Shown here: positions 1-6,246 of the stretch, in pieces
How positions within the stretch are numbered: the first letter of the stretch is position 1
How the letters are laid out: each line of letters opens with the position of its first letter
Source of the DNA: an uncultured Actinomycetes bacterium
GTDB taxonomy: Bacteria; Actinomycetota; Thermoleophilia; Solirubrobacterales; Solirubrobacteraceae
NCBI GenBank assembly: GCA_937888775.1
Contig: CALAQT010000355.1
Span: 1 to 15,716, forward strand
Direction: 5' to 3'
Length of the DNA stretch: 15,716 nt
The notes under the pieces: model-generated
Told to the model about the DNA's origin: nothing
Seen by the model: the letters and a program-made list of their open reading frames with translations, nothing else
Databases searched by the model: none
Program-made: the position numbers and the translations under genes

Positions 1-683
1 ACCGCTTCATCGGTGAGTTGCTGCTGCACCTCGAGAGTCGTCAGATGGGAGAGCGCCTCGACGACGTGGTCCGCGGGGACGACGCGGACCTCATTGCCAT
101 CCTCGACGACAGCCACGCCCACGGCGGCAAGCCGGTCGCCGAGCAGGGACAGCTGCTCGCGCACCGCGGGAACGGAGACGCCCAGCGCCTGCGCGTATGC
201 AGCGAGGGTCCCACCCCGGGTGGACACGAGACAGGCCGCCAGGGTGGTCAGCTGACGCTCGGTATGGGATCCGGGCGCGGGCCGGTGGAGGAGGGCGGTC
301 GCGGTTGGGAGCGAGAGGCCGAGGGCGTCGCGGAGGCGCTCGTAGGTGCGGGTGCTGGGAGACCGACGACCGCGTTCGATCTCGTTGATGACGGTGCGGC
401 TGATCCCACTCCGCGTGGCCGCCTCGCCCTGGCTCCAGCCGAGCAGCTCGCGGCGCCGGCGCAGCTCGGTGGCCACCCTCGGCAGCGCCGTCCCGGTGAC
501 CTCGACTGCCTCCTCGTCGGCGGCGACGGCGCGGTCACGCACCGGGCGCTGCTCGGGACTGACATCGGCTGCCAACGAGGACCCGCCACCCGCCGTGGTG
601 ATCACCGGCACGATCGTGTCGTGCCCACTGGCACTTTCGTGTCGCGTCACGGCCGCGGGATTCGAGTTCGACACCGCCGTCAA
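1..683 (-). CDS. Two-domain HTH regulator (XRE HTH plus ScpB-like winged helix), C-terminus off window
   Basis: Probable DNA-binding regulator, read leftwards; its 3' end lies outside the window and 227 codons are visible. Residues 1-65 are low-complexity. Residues about 69-125 form a Cro/C1-type helix-turn-helix (LGWSQGEAATRSGISRTVIN, then EIERGRRSPS). Residues about 141-205 resemble a winged helix of the ScpB/MarR kind (TLAAYAQALGVSVPAVREQL, then a VVEDGNEVRVVP wing). The start is taken as TTG at 683, five bases after GGGAGG; GTG at 674 is an alternative without a well-placed ribosome binding site. It diverges from the recombinase at 779, with an inverted repeat in the shared upstream region that could be its operator. 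An iteron-like 18-mer lies inside the reading frame at 253-270. By analogy with mobile elements it may control the recombinase (inference). Longer open frames on the opposite strand here are shadows of this one. Confidence 0.7.
   Translation of the reverse strand, partial: MTAVSNSNPAAVTRHESASGHDTIVPVITTAGGGSSLAADVSPEQRPVRDRAVAADEEAVEVTGTALPRVATELRRRRELLGWSQGEAATRSGISRTVINEIERGRRSPSTRTYERLRDALGLSLPTATALLHRPAPGSHTERQLTTLAACLVSTRGGTLAAYAQALGVSVPAVREQLSLLGDRLAAVGVAVVEDGNEVRVVPADHVVEALSHLTTLEVQQQLTDEA
253..270 (+). repeat. Solitary iteron-like 18-mer inside the HTH regulator gene
   Basis: TGACGCTCGGTATGGGAT matches the origin iteron consensus TGACCGNNGGTATGGGAT at 14 of 16 defined positions, including the whole GGTATGGGAT core. 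It lies about 6 kb from the iteron clusters and inside a coding frame. It could be a bound outlying site, a handcuffing site or a relic. Confidence 0.55.
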
Positions 684-729
684 TGGTACCTCCCTTTCCC
701 AGGGTGTCGCGAATAATGAACAGTACTTC

Positions 730-762
730 TGACGTCCGATAAGAGAACAGTATCGGACATCA
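730..762. promoter_or_regulatory. Divergent-promoter inverted repeat (candidate operator)
   Basis: TGACGTCCGATA (730-741) and TATCGGACATCA (751-762) are complementary at 11 of 12 positions, with a 9-base spacer. An 8-base direct repeat GAACAGTA occurs at 718-725 and 745-752. The element lies between the divergent starts at 683 (-) and 779 (+), as expected for an operator bound by the HTH regulator. The binding protein is inferred. Confidence 0.5.
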
Positions 763-766
763 GGTG

Positions 767-781
767 TAGAGTCCCGGCGTG
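767..781 (+). promoter_or_regulatory. Possible -10 element for a leaderless recombinase transcript
   Basis: TAGAGT at 767-772 ends six bases before the GTG at 779, and no Shine-Dalgarno sequence is placed for that GTG. This spacing fits a leaderless mRNA starting at the GTG, common in actinobacteria. No clear -35 box is visible, so this is tentative. Confidence 0.3.
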
Positions 782-1750
782 GACGTCATCAGCAGCGGCG
801 GCAGCGACCGCCGCCTCGCCCAGGCCGCCCTGTACGACGCCGCGCGGGCGTACGCGGCCGGCAGCAAGGCGCCGAACACGATCCGCGCCTACCGCAGCGA
901 CCTCGCCGACTTCGAGGACTGGTGCGAGGGCCAGGGTGTGCGGGCGCTGCCGGCGACGCCGGCGACGATCGCGCTCTACCTCACCGCCCTGGCCCAGGCG
1001 GGGGCGAAGGCCTCGACCCTGCAGCGCCGGATCTCGGCGCTCTCCCAGGCCCACCAGATGGCCGGCCGTGTGCCGTCCCCGACCGCCGATCCCGTGGTCC
1101 GGGCGACGATGGCGGGGATCCGCCGCGCCCTCGGCACCGCCCCGACCCAGAAGACCGCCCTGCTCACCGCCGAGCTCCGCCAGCTGCTCGCCGCCACCGA
1201 CCCGACCGGCCTGGCCGGCGCCCGCGACCGCGCCCTGCTCCTGCTCGGTTTTAGCGGCGGCTTTCGGCGTAGCGAGCTCGTCTCGCTCGACGTCGAGGAC
1301 CTCGAGGAGACCGAGGACGGGCTCCGCGTGCGGATCCGGCGGGGCAAGACCGACCAGGAGGGCCAGGGGCGCGAGGTCGGCATCCCCCGCGGCCGCCATC
1401 CCAGCACCTGCCCGGTGCGCGCTGTTGTGGCGTGGCGGTCGCTCGCGGGGATCGCCGCGGGACCGCTGTTCCGGCCGGTGTCCCGGCACGGGGTGGTCTC
1501 GCGACAGCGGCTCAGCGACCGCGGCGTCGCCCGCATCGTCCAGCGGGCGGCCCAGAACGCCGGCCTCGACCCCGCGCTGTATGCCGGGCACTCGCTGCGC
1601 GCCGGCCTGGCCACGTCGGCGGCTGCCGGCGGGGCGTCCGAGCGGGCGATCATGGCCCAGACCGGCCACCGCTCGGTGACCATGGTGCGCCGCTACATCC
1701 GCTCCGGGTCGCTGTTCAGCGAGAACGCCGCCGCGTTTACGGGGTTGTGA
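779..1750 (+). CDS. Tyrosine recombinase / integrase
   Basis: Site-specific recombinase of 323 residues that would cut and rejoin DNA through a 3'-phosphotyrosine. An N-terminal SAM-like core-binding domain covers about residues 10-115 (APNTIRAYRSDLADFEDWC). The catalytic domain carries the full set: R163 in GFRRSEL, K190 in RRGKTD, H271 and R274 in GHSLRAG, H297 in TGHRS and nucleophile Y306 in RRYIRSG. The length suits a stand-alone XerC/D-like or plasmid/ICE integrase. GTG at 779 is used without a ribosome binding site and is probably leaderless. The gene diverges from the HTH regulator. The last 82 bp (1669-1750) recur at 8093-8174 with six mismatches, so this 3' end is probably an integration target or a recombination junction. 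The enzyme appears intact; its substrate sites are not known. Confidence 0.93.
   Translation: MDVISSGGSDRRLAQAALYDAARAYAAGSKAPNTIRAYRSDLADFEDWCEGQGVRALPATPATIALYLTALAQAGAKASTLQRRISALSQAHQMAGRVPSPTADPVVRATMAGIRRALGTAPTQKTALLTAELRQLLAATDPTGLAGARDRALLLLGFSGGFRRSELVSLDVEDLEETEDGLRVRIRRGKTDQEGQGREVGIPRGRHPSTCPVRAVVAWRSLAGIAAGPLFRPVSRHGVVSRQRLSDRGVARIVQRAAQNAGLDPALYAGHSLRAGLATSAAAGGASERAIMAQTGHRSVTMVRRYIRSGSLFSENAAAFTGL
1669..1750 (+). repeat. Left copy of the 82-bp recombinase 3'-end direct repeat
   Basis: Matches 8093-8174 in direct orientation at 76 of 82 positions, with no gaps, and similarity stops abruptly on the left. It covers the codons after catalytic H297 through Y306 to the stop codon. 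Three mismatches are synonymous; the others give S314T and A319G. Candidate att-like site. Confidence 0.75.
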
Positions 1751-1816
1751 TCGATCATAGTCTCGGAAGTCAGCCTCGAACTAGATACCTTTCACGCGAT
1801 AGCGATTCCGATCATG

Positions 1817-1834
1817 TGATAGGATCCCCTATCA
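1817..1834. promoter_or_regulatory. Inverted repeat overlapping the start codon of the MNT gene
   Basis: TGATAGG (1817-1823) and CCTATCA (1828-1834) are perfect 7-bp arms around ATCC, and the right arm includes the first base of the ATG at 1834. A -10-like TAGGAT at 1820-1825 lies within it, which suggests a short or leaderless transcript autorepressed by the gene's own winged helix. A related GATAGCGATTCC sits about 20 bp upstream. Confidence 0.5.
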
Positions 1835-2490
1835 TGGACGTAGCGCGCCCCTATCTAGCCCTCCTGCCGCCAGTTCGGGCAGCGACCTTACTGGCACTGC
1901 GTCGGACGGTCGCGCCAATGACCGGCCGGGAGGTAGCCCGAAGGGCGGGCGTGTCCCAACCAGCGGTGCTCGAGGCTCTAAAGCAATTCGTCGAGCACGG
2001 CCTCGTCTGGTCACAGCCCGCCGGGAGGGCGAACCTCTATAGCCTCAACGAGGAGCATCTCTTGGTCGCGGCGGTGGACGAAATCTTCGACGTGCGGGCG
2101 AAGTTCGTAAACCGAATGGCGGCCGCGGTGAGTCACTGGGAGATCCCGCCACTTCATGTATCGGTGTTCGGCTCTATGGCGCGAGGCGATGGCGGAAGGG
2201 ACAGCGACATTGATCTCCTCGTAGTGCGCCCTCGGTTCGTCGACGAAGAGTCCGATGATTTCGTATGGCGCGGCCAGCTCGATACGTTGGTTCACGAGGT
2301 AAAGCTGTGGACGGGTAATCGGGCTGCCTTGGTCGAGCTAAGCTCGGAAGAGCTACGAACGATGAACCGCGACAAGCACCGCCTCCTCACTGAGATCCGG
2401 CGCGACGGGATTCGTGTCTGCGGCGAATATCTCGACAAGATCCTTCTTCGAAAACCGGAGCGGGCTCGCCAACATTCGGTCGCGGGATGA
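1834..2490 (+). CDS. Winged-helix plus minimal nucleotidyltransferase protein (MNT, antitoxin-like)
   Basis: A 218-residue protein. Residues about 12-70 form a winged helix-turn-helix (MTGREVARRAGVSQPAVLEA). Residues about 105-175 form a DNA-polymerase-beta-type nucleotidyltransferase fold with the exact GSx10DxD signature: G113-S114 in VFGSMARGD and D125/D127 in SDIDLLVV. Proteins of this kind pair with HEPN proteins; in the studied MntA-HepT (type VII) systems the MNT protein AMPylates and silences the HEPN RNase. The neighbouring HEPN gene overlaps by four bases (ATGA), which supports that pairing. The ATG at 1834 is preferred because an operator-like palindrome and a -10-like box lie directly before it; the open frame upstream runs through the recombinase in another frame. 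The winged helix probably provides autoregulation (inference). Base composition is less GC-biased than the neighbours, suggesting transfer. Confidence 0.85.
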   Translation: MDVARPYLALLPPVRAATLLALRRTVAPMTGREVARRAGVSQPAVLEALKQFVEHGLVWSQPAGRANLYSLNEEHLLVAAVDEIFDVRAKFVNRMAAAVSHWEIPPLHVSVFGSMARGDGGRDSDIDLLVVRPRFVDEESDDFVWRGQLDTLVHEVKLWTGNRAALVELSSEELRTMNRDKHRLLTEIRRDGIRVCGEYLDKILLRKPERARQHSVAG

Positions 2491-2906
2491 CCAGAGGACG
2501 TGCTGCGCGAACCAGCGCATGCGACCCACACGATGCCCAGATTCGCCTGGGCCATGCACAGCGGTTCATCGAGGTGGCTGATCTTGTCTTCGAAGGCGAT
2601 GAACTCGGGGAATATGGGAACGTCGCGGCCTCGTTGGCGGTGCTCGCGGGAATCGCAGCGAGCGATGCTTCCTGTTGCGCTGCGCTAGGACGCCGCTCTC
2701 GATCCCAGGATCACCACGATGCTGTCGACTTGCTTGCCGAGGTTCGGCCAGGCGGTGCCGACGCGTCCCAAGACCTGCGGCGTCTACTCACTCTCAAGGA
2801 TGACGCCGAATACGGTGTTATTCACGAGGGTGCAGGCGATCAGAGGGCAGCACTTAGGCGCGCGCGGAGCTTGGTCGGCTTCGCGGAAAAGATCGTTCGG
2901 CTGTAG
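2487..2906 (+). CDS. HEPN-domain protein (probable RNase toxin partner of the MNT gene)
   Basis: A 139-residue, mostly helical protein with a HEPN-type core: a helix with EYGNVAASLAVLAGIAASDA, then GRRSRSQDHHDAVDLL, a variable loop, and a closing helix pair (LRRLLTLKDDAEYG, ALRRARSLVGFAEKIV). The arginine/histidine motif of HEPN RNases is present as R70-x5-H76 or R72-x4-H77. The Tyr two residues after the His, which receives AMP in HepT, is not present (D78 or A79 there). The start codon overlaps the stop of the MNT gene (ATGA), so the two are translationally coupled. Presumed role: growth arrest or anti-phage RNA cleavage held in check by the MNT protein. Assignment to the HEPN superfamily is by motif and context; activity is inferred. 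Confidence 0.75.
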   Translation: MTRGRAARTSACDPHDAQIRLGHAQRFIEVADLVFEGDELGEYGNVAASLAVLAGIAASDASCCAALGRRSRSQDHHDAVDLLAEVRPGGADASQDLRRLLTLKDDAEYGVIHEGAGDQRAALRRARSLVGFAEKIVRL

Positions 2907-2915
2907 AGGTCTACC

Positions 2916-3391
2916 GTGGTACGACGCGTAATCGGACCGTCTGAGATTGAAGCCGGTACCCTGATCAGACGAGGACATCGACGGGAAGATCGGACCACCA
3001 ATATCGGTCCTCCGGACAGCCGATCATCAGATGAGGTCGAGATTCTCTCACGATGCTGATCGATGTGTCGGCAGCACGGTCGAGCTTCGCCCTCAAATGG
3101 GGGCCATGTCCTGTTCGTTGGGGAACCGTCGAGCTCGCTGACCCACAATGGTCCATCCGCTGCCGGCATCCTGCTCGATGAGCGCTCCCGGCCAAAGCGC
3201 GAGCCCGGAACATCGGCTGGACCTCAGTGGATGATTTTCGCGACCCTCGAGTGCAGCGCCTCTATCGCGAACAATGGATCGGGCGCCTCCAAGGCTTCGT
3301 CGAGCTCCTCCCTTCCTTTGACGATGCATGGGACGTGTATTCACGTCTACTGGACGAGGTCGTGGCGACGTCGATGGACGAGAACACCTGA
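2916..3391 (+). pseudogene. Possible degraded gene downstream of the HEPN gene
   Basis: Not recognised. A 47-codon frame opens at GTG 2916, six bases after a GAGGT ribosome binding site and nine bases after the HEPN stop (MVRRVIGPSEIEAGTLIRRG), and ends at 3059. From about 3035 a different frame reads protein-like sequence (LTMLIDVSAARSSFALKWG, then VRWGTVELADPQWSIR). It has a stop at 3179-3181, then continues with a convincing tail (DFRDPRVQRLYREQWIGRLQ, then DDAWDVYSRLLDEV) to the stop at 3389-3391. One shift plus one stop would reconnect these pieces, so this may be a broken third gene of the HEPN-MNT operon. It could also be a chance series of short frames. Confidence 0.3.
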
Positions 3392-3445
3392 CCACCGCGC
3401 GAGCGTGCCTCGAGCGAAGGGGCAGGTCAGCTCCAGGATCATGCC

Positions 3446-3469
3446 TCAGGTGGTCTCCGGACCACCTGA
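3446..3469. repeat. Perfect 10-bp inverted repeat
   Basis: TCAGGTGGTC and GACCACCTGA are perfect arms around a 4-base loop (TCCG). It would make a strong hairpin in RNA of either strand, but no T-run follows. It could be a terminator for the upstream rightward operon, or a protein site. Confidence 0.45.
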
Positions 3470-3528
3470 CCGCGAAACATGCGGGCCCAGGGTGGTGCAA
3501 CTGCGCAGCTGAACCCGGGCCGACGTCT

Positions 3529-3545
3529 CAGGGCGCCGCGCCCTG
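3529..3545. repeat. Short GC-rich hairpin
   Basis: CAGGGCG and CGCCCTG form perfect 7-bp arms with a 3-base loop. It lies beyond the end of the leftward par operon and its small downstream frames and could help end that transcript. There is no T-run. Confidence 0.3.
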
Positions 3546-3609
3546 GACGCCCCGACCATACAGTCAGGGTCCCACCCTGGCCAGCTCTCGGCCCGGGGGA
3601 GGTCTGCCC

Positions 3610-3687
3610 TCACGACTCGCGCTGGGGCCAGATATCCAGCTGCTCGGCGGCCGCCTGCATCATGGCCCGCAGCTCGTCGCGAGTCAT
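3610..3687 (-). CDS. Possible 25-residue ORF
   Basis: Encodes MTRDELRAMMQAAAEQ followed by nine residues, a helix-like peptide with protein-like composition. Its ATG overlaps the TGA of the preceding leftward frame (ATGA), and CCGGAG precedes the start. It may be a true small gene or the tail of a larger, frameshifted one. No family is recognised. Confidence 0.25.
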   Translation of the reverse strand: MTRDELRAMMQAAAEQLDIWPQRES

Positions 3688-3926
3688 GCTCCGGATCCGG
3701 CTCCACGAGCGATGCCGCGAGCGGGCTGGTGCATCGCGGTGGCGTGAGCCTGGACGGGCCAGGACTGAGGGCAGCCGGCGTGCTCCGCGTCAGCGGCTCG
3801 GCCAGCCTCGGCCGCGCCAGCGGGCTTGAGGGCCTCCGGTGTCAACCGGTCAGTTCTGCGCGGCGTGGGCAGGAGTGGGCAGACTGACCGAGACGGACTC
3901 TTAGCCTCGGCCGCGAGAGCCGTCAA
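3684..3926 (-). CDS. Possible 80-residue ORF overlapping the end of parB
   Basis: Opens at a TTG inside the last codons of parB and ends in an ATGA overlap with the next small frame. The product is rich in Ala, Pro and Arg and has no recognisable domain. The chain of overlaps is the only positive sign; it also spans the hairpin at 3847-3890, which argues against translation. Treat as doubtful. Confidence 0.15.
   Translation of the reverse strand: MTALAAEAKSPSRSVCPLLPTPRRTDRLTPEALKPAGAAEAGRAADAEHAGCPQSWPVQAHATAMHQPARGIARGAGSGA
3847..3890 (-). terminator. Hairpin just after parB (possible terminator)
   Basis: CGGTCAGTTCTGC (3847-3859) pairs with GCAGACTGACCG (3879-3890) apart from one bulged T, with a 19-base loop. 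It begins eleven bases after the parB stop in the direction of transcription. A T-run is missing, so termination efficiency is uncertain. Confidence 0.4.
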
Positions 3927-5037
3927 ATCGCTCGCCTTCGACCGCCTCGCTGAGAGCGGAGCGGAGCGCTTCCCACTCGTCTGAGGTCCCGGGAGTGCGC
4001 GCGCAGCTGTCGCGGAAAGCGATCACCGCGTCAACGAGGGCGTCTCGGAGCTCCCAGGCATGGCCGCGGCCTTTGGCGAGAACTGACGTCAGTTGCAGCC
4101 CGCGAGCGTTGTACATCCCCTCCATCTGACCGGTTGCGGTGGCTCGCCACACGAAGGGCGGTGTGAGAGGCGTGGGTGAACCCCTCCGTCTCGGCAAACT
4201 GCTGCTCTGGTCCGGAGGCACGCTGACGTCCGGTACCACGACTCCCAGCGCCACCTGCTCAGCGGCGACGCGAACGCGCTCGGCGGCTGAGACCTCGGCT
4301 GACGCAGCGCGGGCGAACTGCACCACGGCGCGGGTTTGACGCTCGTCGAGACCCTGGGCAGCGGCCACCAACTCGGCGGCGAGCTCAGGGTCCCTGACGC
4401 CCTGGCCGATCAGGATGGCCTGCTTCTGCGTCAGAGACCCCTCGTCTATCGCTTCGCGCACGACCTCATGCCGCGCAATGCTGGCCAGGGCTACCACGCG
4501 GCTCACGCCCATACCCATGCGTTGGGCGATCTGCTCATAGGTCCAGCCGGTCGATCCCTTGAGTCGCGCCAGGGCGTCGGCGCGCTCGCCGTCCTTGAGG
4601 TCCTCACGGACGACGTTCTCGATCAGGCCCATCATCAGCGCGCGAGCTTCGGGCTGCTCGCCATCGAGGACAGTAACCGTGGCGGGAATGCGCGAGTAGT
4701 CGGCCGGATTTTCCTCGGCCAGCCGCTTGAAGGCGCGCCAGCGGCGCTCGCCGGCGATCACCACGTAGCGGTCTTCGTCCTCATCGAGCTGCCAGAGAGA
4801 GATCGGCTGGATCAGGCCCTGCTGGCGGATCGAGCCGACCAGATCCTGGAACTCTGCCGAGGTCTCGTCGACGCTCTGGCGAGGCTGCCGGGGATTGCGC
4901 TCGATGGATGTCAGCGGCACCTTCTTGTTGACCACCTCACCGAGGCCGGCGAGCAGTTCGCGCTTGGCGAGCGGGGCGAAGAGCCCATCGGCAATGGCGG
5001 CCGCGCGCTCCTTGCGGGACGGAGTGTTCAGCACCAC
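3901..5037 (-). CDS. parB: ParB-family partition protein
   Basis: Centromere-binding partner of ParA, 378 residues, long for a chromosomal ParB but normal for plasmid ones. After about 40 basic/helical residues comes the ParB N-terminal domain with NPRQPR (48-53), GERRWR (96-101) and ENVVRED (140-146), matching the motifs that bind CTP in studied ParB proteins. A helix-turn-helix follows (WTYEQIAQRMGMGVSRVV, about 165-182), which would bind parS. The C-terminal third (after about 250) is a Ser/Pro-rich linker plus a helical segment, probably for dimerisation. The GTG at 5037 follows the parA stop by one base, with AGGAG six bases ahead; a second GTG directly follows. Translation is therefore coupled to parA. 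No classical parS (TGTTTCACGTGAAACA type) was seen; the palindrome at 5873-5897 is a candidate. Confidence 0.93.
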   Translation of the reverse strand: MVLNTPSRKERAAAIADGLFAPLAKRELLAGLGEVVNKKVPLTSIERNPRQPRQSVDETSAEFQDLVGSIRQQGLIQPISLWQLDEDEDRYVVIAGERRWRAFKRLAEENPADYSRIPATVTVLDGEQPEARALMMGLIENVVREDLKDGERADALARLKGSTGWTYEQIAQRMGMGVSRVVALASIARHEVVREAIDEGSLTQKQAILIGQGVRDPELAAELVAAAQGLDERQTRAVVQFARAASAEVSAAERVRVAAEQVALGVVVPDVSVPPDQSSSLPRRRGSPTPLTPPFVWRATATGQMEGMYNARGLQLTSVLAKGRGHAWELRDALVDAVIAFRDSCARTPGTSDEWEALRSALSEAVEGERFDGSRGRG

Positions 5038-5038
5038 T

Positions 5039-5845
5039 TCAGCTCCTCACTTCCTGGCGGGCGACGCCCACCACGTCGACTGTCGGTTCGTACAGGTCGA
5101 GAACGCGCCCGGCCAGCGCGCGGTAGCTTCGGGCGCCCGCGCTCTGCGGGGCGAAGTCGAAGATGCTCATCCCCAACGCTCGCGCTCGGGGAAAGTCGGC
5201 GGCTCGAGGAATCGCCTCCATCACCGGGAGATCGGGGAAGCGGCGCACCACCTCGGCGACCGTGTCGGTGTGCGTCTTCCAGTTGCGATCGACCATGACG
5301 GGCACGCAGGCGATGGGCCGCAACCCTTCGTTGGCACCGCGCAGCTCGTCCATTCGGGCAAGGAGCAGCTGCATGCCCATGATCGCGTCGATCTCTGGGA
5401 CGAACGGCACGATGACGCCATGGTCCGCGGCGACCAGCGCGTTGACGGTGAGGAAGCCGCGGACGGGCGGGGTGTCGAACAGGCAGTAGTCGAACCGTGA
5501 GCGCACCGGGTCGAGCGACTTCTTCAGCTCGCGCACCCAGCCCAGCTGCTTGTCGCCCATTTCCATCTCGGCGCGCATCAGCACCTCGTCGCTCGGGGCA
5601 ATCCAGAAGCCCTGCTGGCCCTGCTCAATCACGTCGGCCATCGCCCGCTTGTTGACGAGGACGTCGTACACCGACAGCCGGACACGACGGATGTCGATGC
5701 CAGCCTGCTGGGTCAGGTTCGCCTGCGGGTCGAGGTCGACGACCAGGACGCGCCGACCGAGGCGGGTCAGCGCCACCGCCAGGTTGAGAACCGTGGTGGT
5801 CTTGGCGACGCCGCCCTTCTGGTTGGTGACTGCGATCGCCCTCAC
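5039..5845 (-). CDS. parA: ParA-family partition ATPase
   Basis: Deviant-Walker ATPase of 268 residues that would position plasmid copies over the nucleoid with ParB. Visible are the deviant P-loop KGGVAKTTT near the N-terminus, the switch segment VVDLDPQANLT, the Walker B-like CLFDTPP, and the C-terminal PRAADFPRARALG. There is no N-terminal helix-turn-helix, so it is the short Soj/type Ib-like form and is unlikely to repress its own operon by itself. The GTG at 5845 is chosen: it follows GGGGGAGGG and its GTGA overlaps the stop of the preceding 24-codon frame. An upstream in-frame GTG at 5869 would add eight residues unlike the family. It is the third frame of a leftward operon (MerR-like, tiny ORF, parA, parB). 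Confidence 0.93.
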   Translation of the reverse strand: MRAIAVTNQKGGVAKTTTVLNLAVALTRLGRRVLVVDLDPQANLTQQAGIDIRRVRLSVYDVLVNKRAMADVIEQGQQGFWIAPSDEVLMRAEMEMGDKQLGWVRELKKSLDPVRSRFDYCLFDTPPVRGFLTVNALVAADHGVIVPFVPEIDAIMGMQLLLARMDELRGANEGLRPIACVPVMVDRNWKTHTDTVAEVVRRFPDLPVMEAIPRAADFPRARALGMSIFDFAPQSAGARSYRALAGRVLDLYEPTVDVVGVARQEVRS

Positions 5846-5916
5846 GAGCCCTCCCCCTCGGGTACACACTTCTGTGTAAGCGCGCCGCGCTTACACACCG
5901 TTGTGGTGCTCTCCAT
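5842..5916 (-). CDS. Possible 24-residue coupling peptide between the MerR-like gene and parA
   Basis: The ATG at 5916 shares a base with the stop of the MerR-like gene (TGATG), and its stop overlaps the parA start (GTGA), so the frame exactly fills the gap. The peptide (MESTTTVCKRGALTQKCV and six more residues) has no known family. A 25-bp perfect palindrome occupies a third of it, so the DNA may be kept for the palindrome rather than for the peptide. Its translation could still keep ribosomes moving through to parA. Confidence 0.35.
   Translation of the reverse strand: MESTTTVCKRGALTQKCVPEGEGS
5873..5897. promoter_or_regulatory. 25-bp perfect palindrome, candidate parS or operator
   Basis: TGTGTAAGCGCG and CGCGCTTACACA are perfect 12-bp arms around a single C. 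It lies 28 bp upstream of the parA start. Size, symmetry and position suit a ParB-binding centromere, or an operator for the MerR-like protein or ParB. It differs from the classical chromosomal parS. No second copy was seen in the window. Confidence 0.6.
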
Positions 5917-6149
5917 CAGGCGGCCCCACTCAGGACGCCATGACGCATCTCGTCGATGGAGAGCTGACCGCGATTCCCGACTGCCCAGCGGACCCGCTCG
6001 AGCTCGGCTTCCGGGAAAAGGTTCGTCCTGCCGTTGCGGTGCTTGAGCGGACAAACAATGCCGGCGCGCACCAGGAATGCGAGGTAGGACTCGCTGGCTC
6101 CCGTGAGCGCGATGACGTCCGCGGAGAGATACGCGACGGACGGCGACAT
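5916..6149 (-). CDS. Small MerR-like DNA-binding protein, first gene of the par operon
   Basis: A 77-residue protein containing a single MerR/excisionase-type winged helix: LSADVIALTGASESYLAFLV is the helix-turn-helix, CPLKHRNGRTNLFPEAEL the wing, and a helix ending in GQLSIDEMRHG follows. No effector or dimerisation domain is present. The ATG at 6149 follows GGAGGG by seven bases; longer upstream frames run through iteron DNA and are unlikely. It precedes parA in one transcriptional unit and likely represses the par operon or helps at the partition site (inference). An iteron lies about 100 bp upstream, so the replication initiator may also influence this promoter. Confidence 0.7.
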   Translation of the reverse strand: MSPSVAYLSADVIALTGASESYLAFLVRAGIVCPLKHRNGRTNLFPEAELERVRWAVGNRGQLSIDEMRHGVLSGAA

Positions 6150-6246
6150 GGGGGGGCCCTCCTGGAAGACGTGGAGTGGATCGAGGGCGCTCTGCATGTC
6201 CAGAGCAGCCACATCGTACGTCACCTCTCCCCCGCTGCCAATGACC

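Larger units (their letters stand above)
3392..3900. other. Intergenic stretch with hairpins and weak small frames
   Basis: About 500 bp between the degraded gene and the end of parB. It holds three inverted repeats (3446-3469, 3529-3545, 3847-3890) and two overlapping low-confidence leftward small frames (3684-3926 and 3610-3687). No recognisable domain, RNA gene or mobile-element end was seen. Confidence 0.4.

Noticed and set aside
18..716. A long rightward open frame over the first 700 bp
   Set aside because: It is the shadow of the leftward HTH regulator, whose frame has clear helix-turn-helix sequence; the rightward product is low-complexity.
1432..1833. Extension of the MNT protein upstream into the recombinase gene
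   Set aside because: The extra residues are the recombinase read out of frame; the ATG at 1834 has its own promoter-like and operator-like sequence.
4336..5298. A 320-codon rightward open frame over parB and parA
   Set aside because: Antisense shadow of two well-recognised partition genes.
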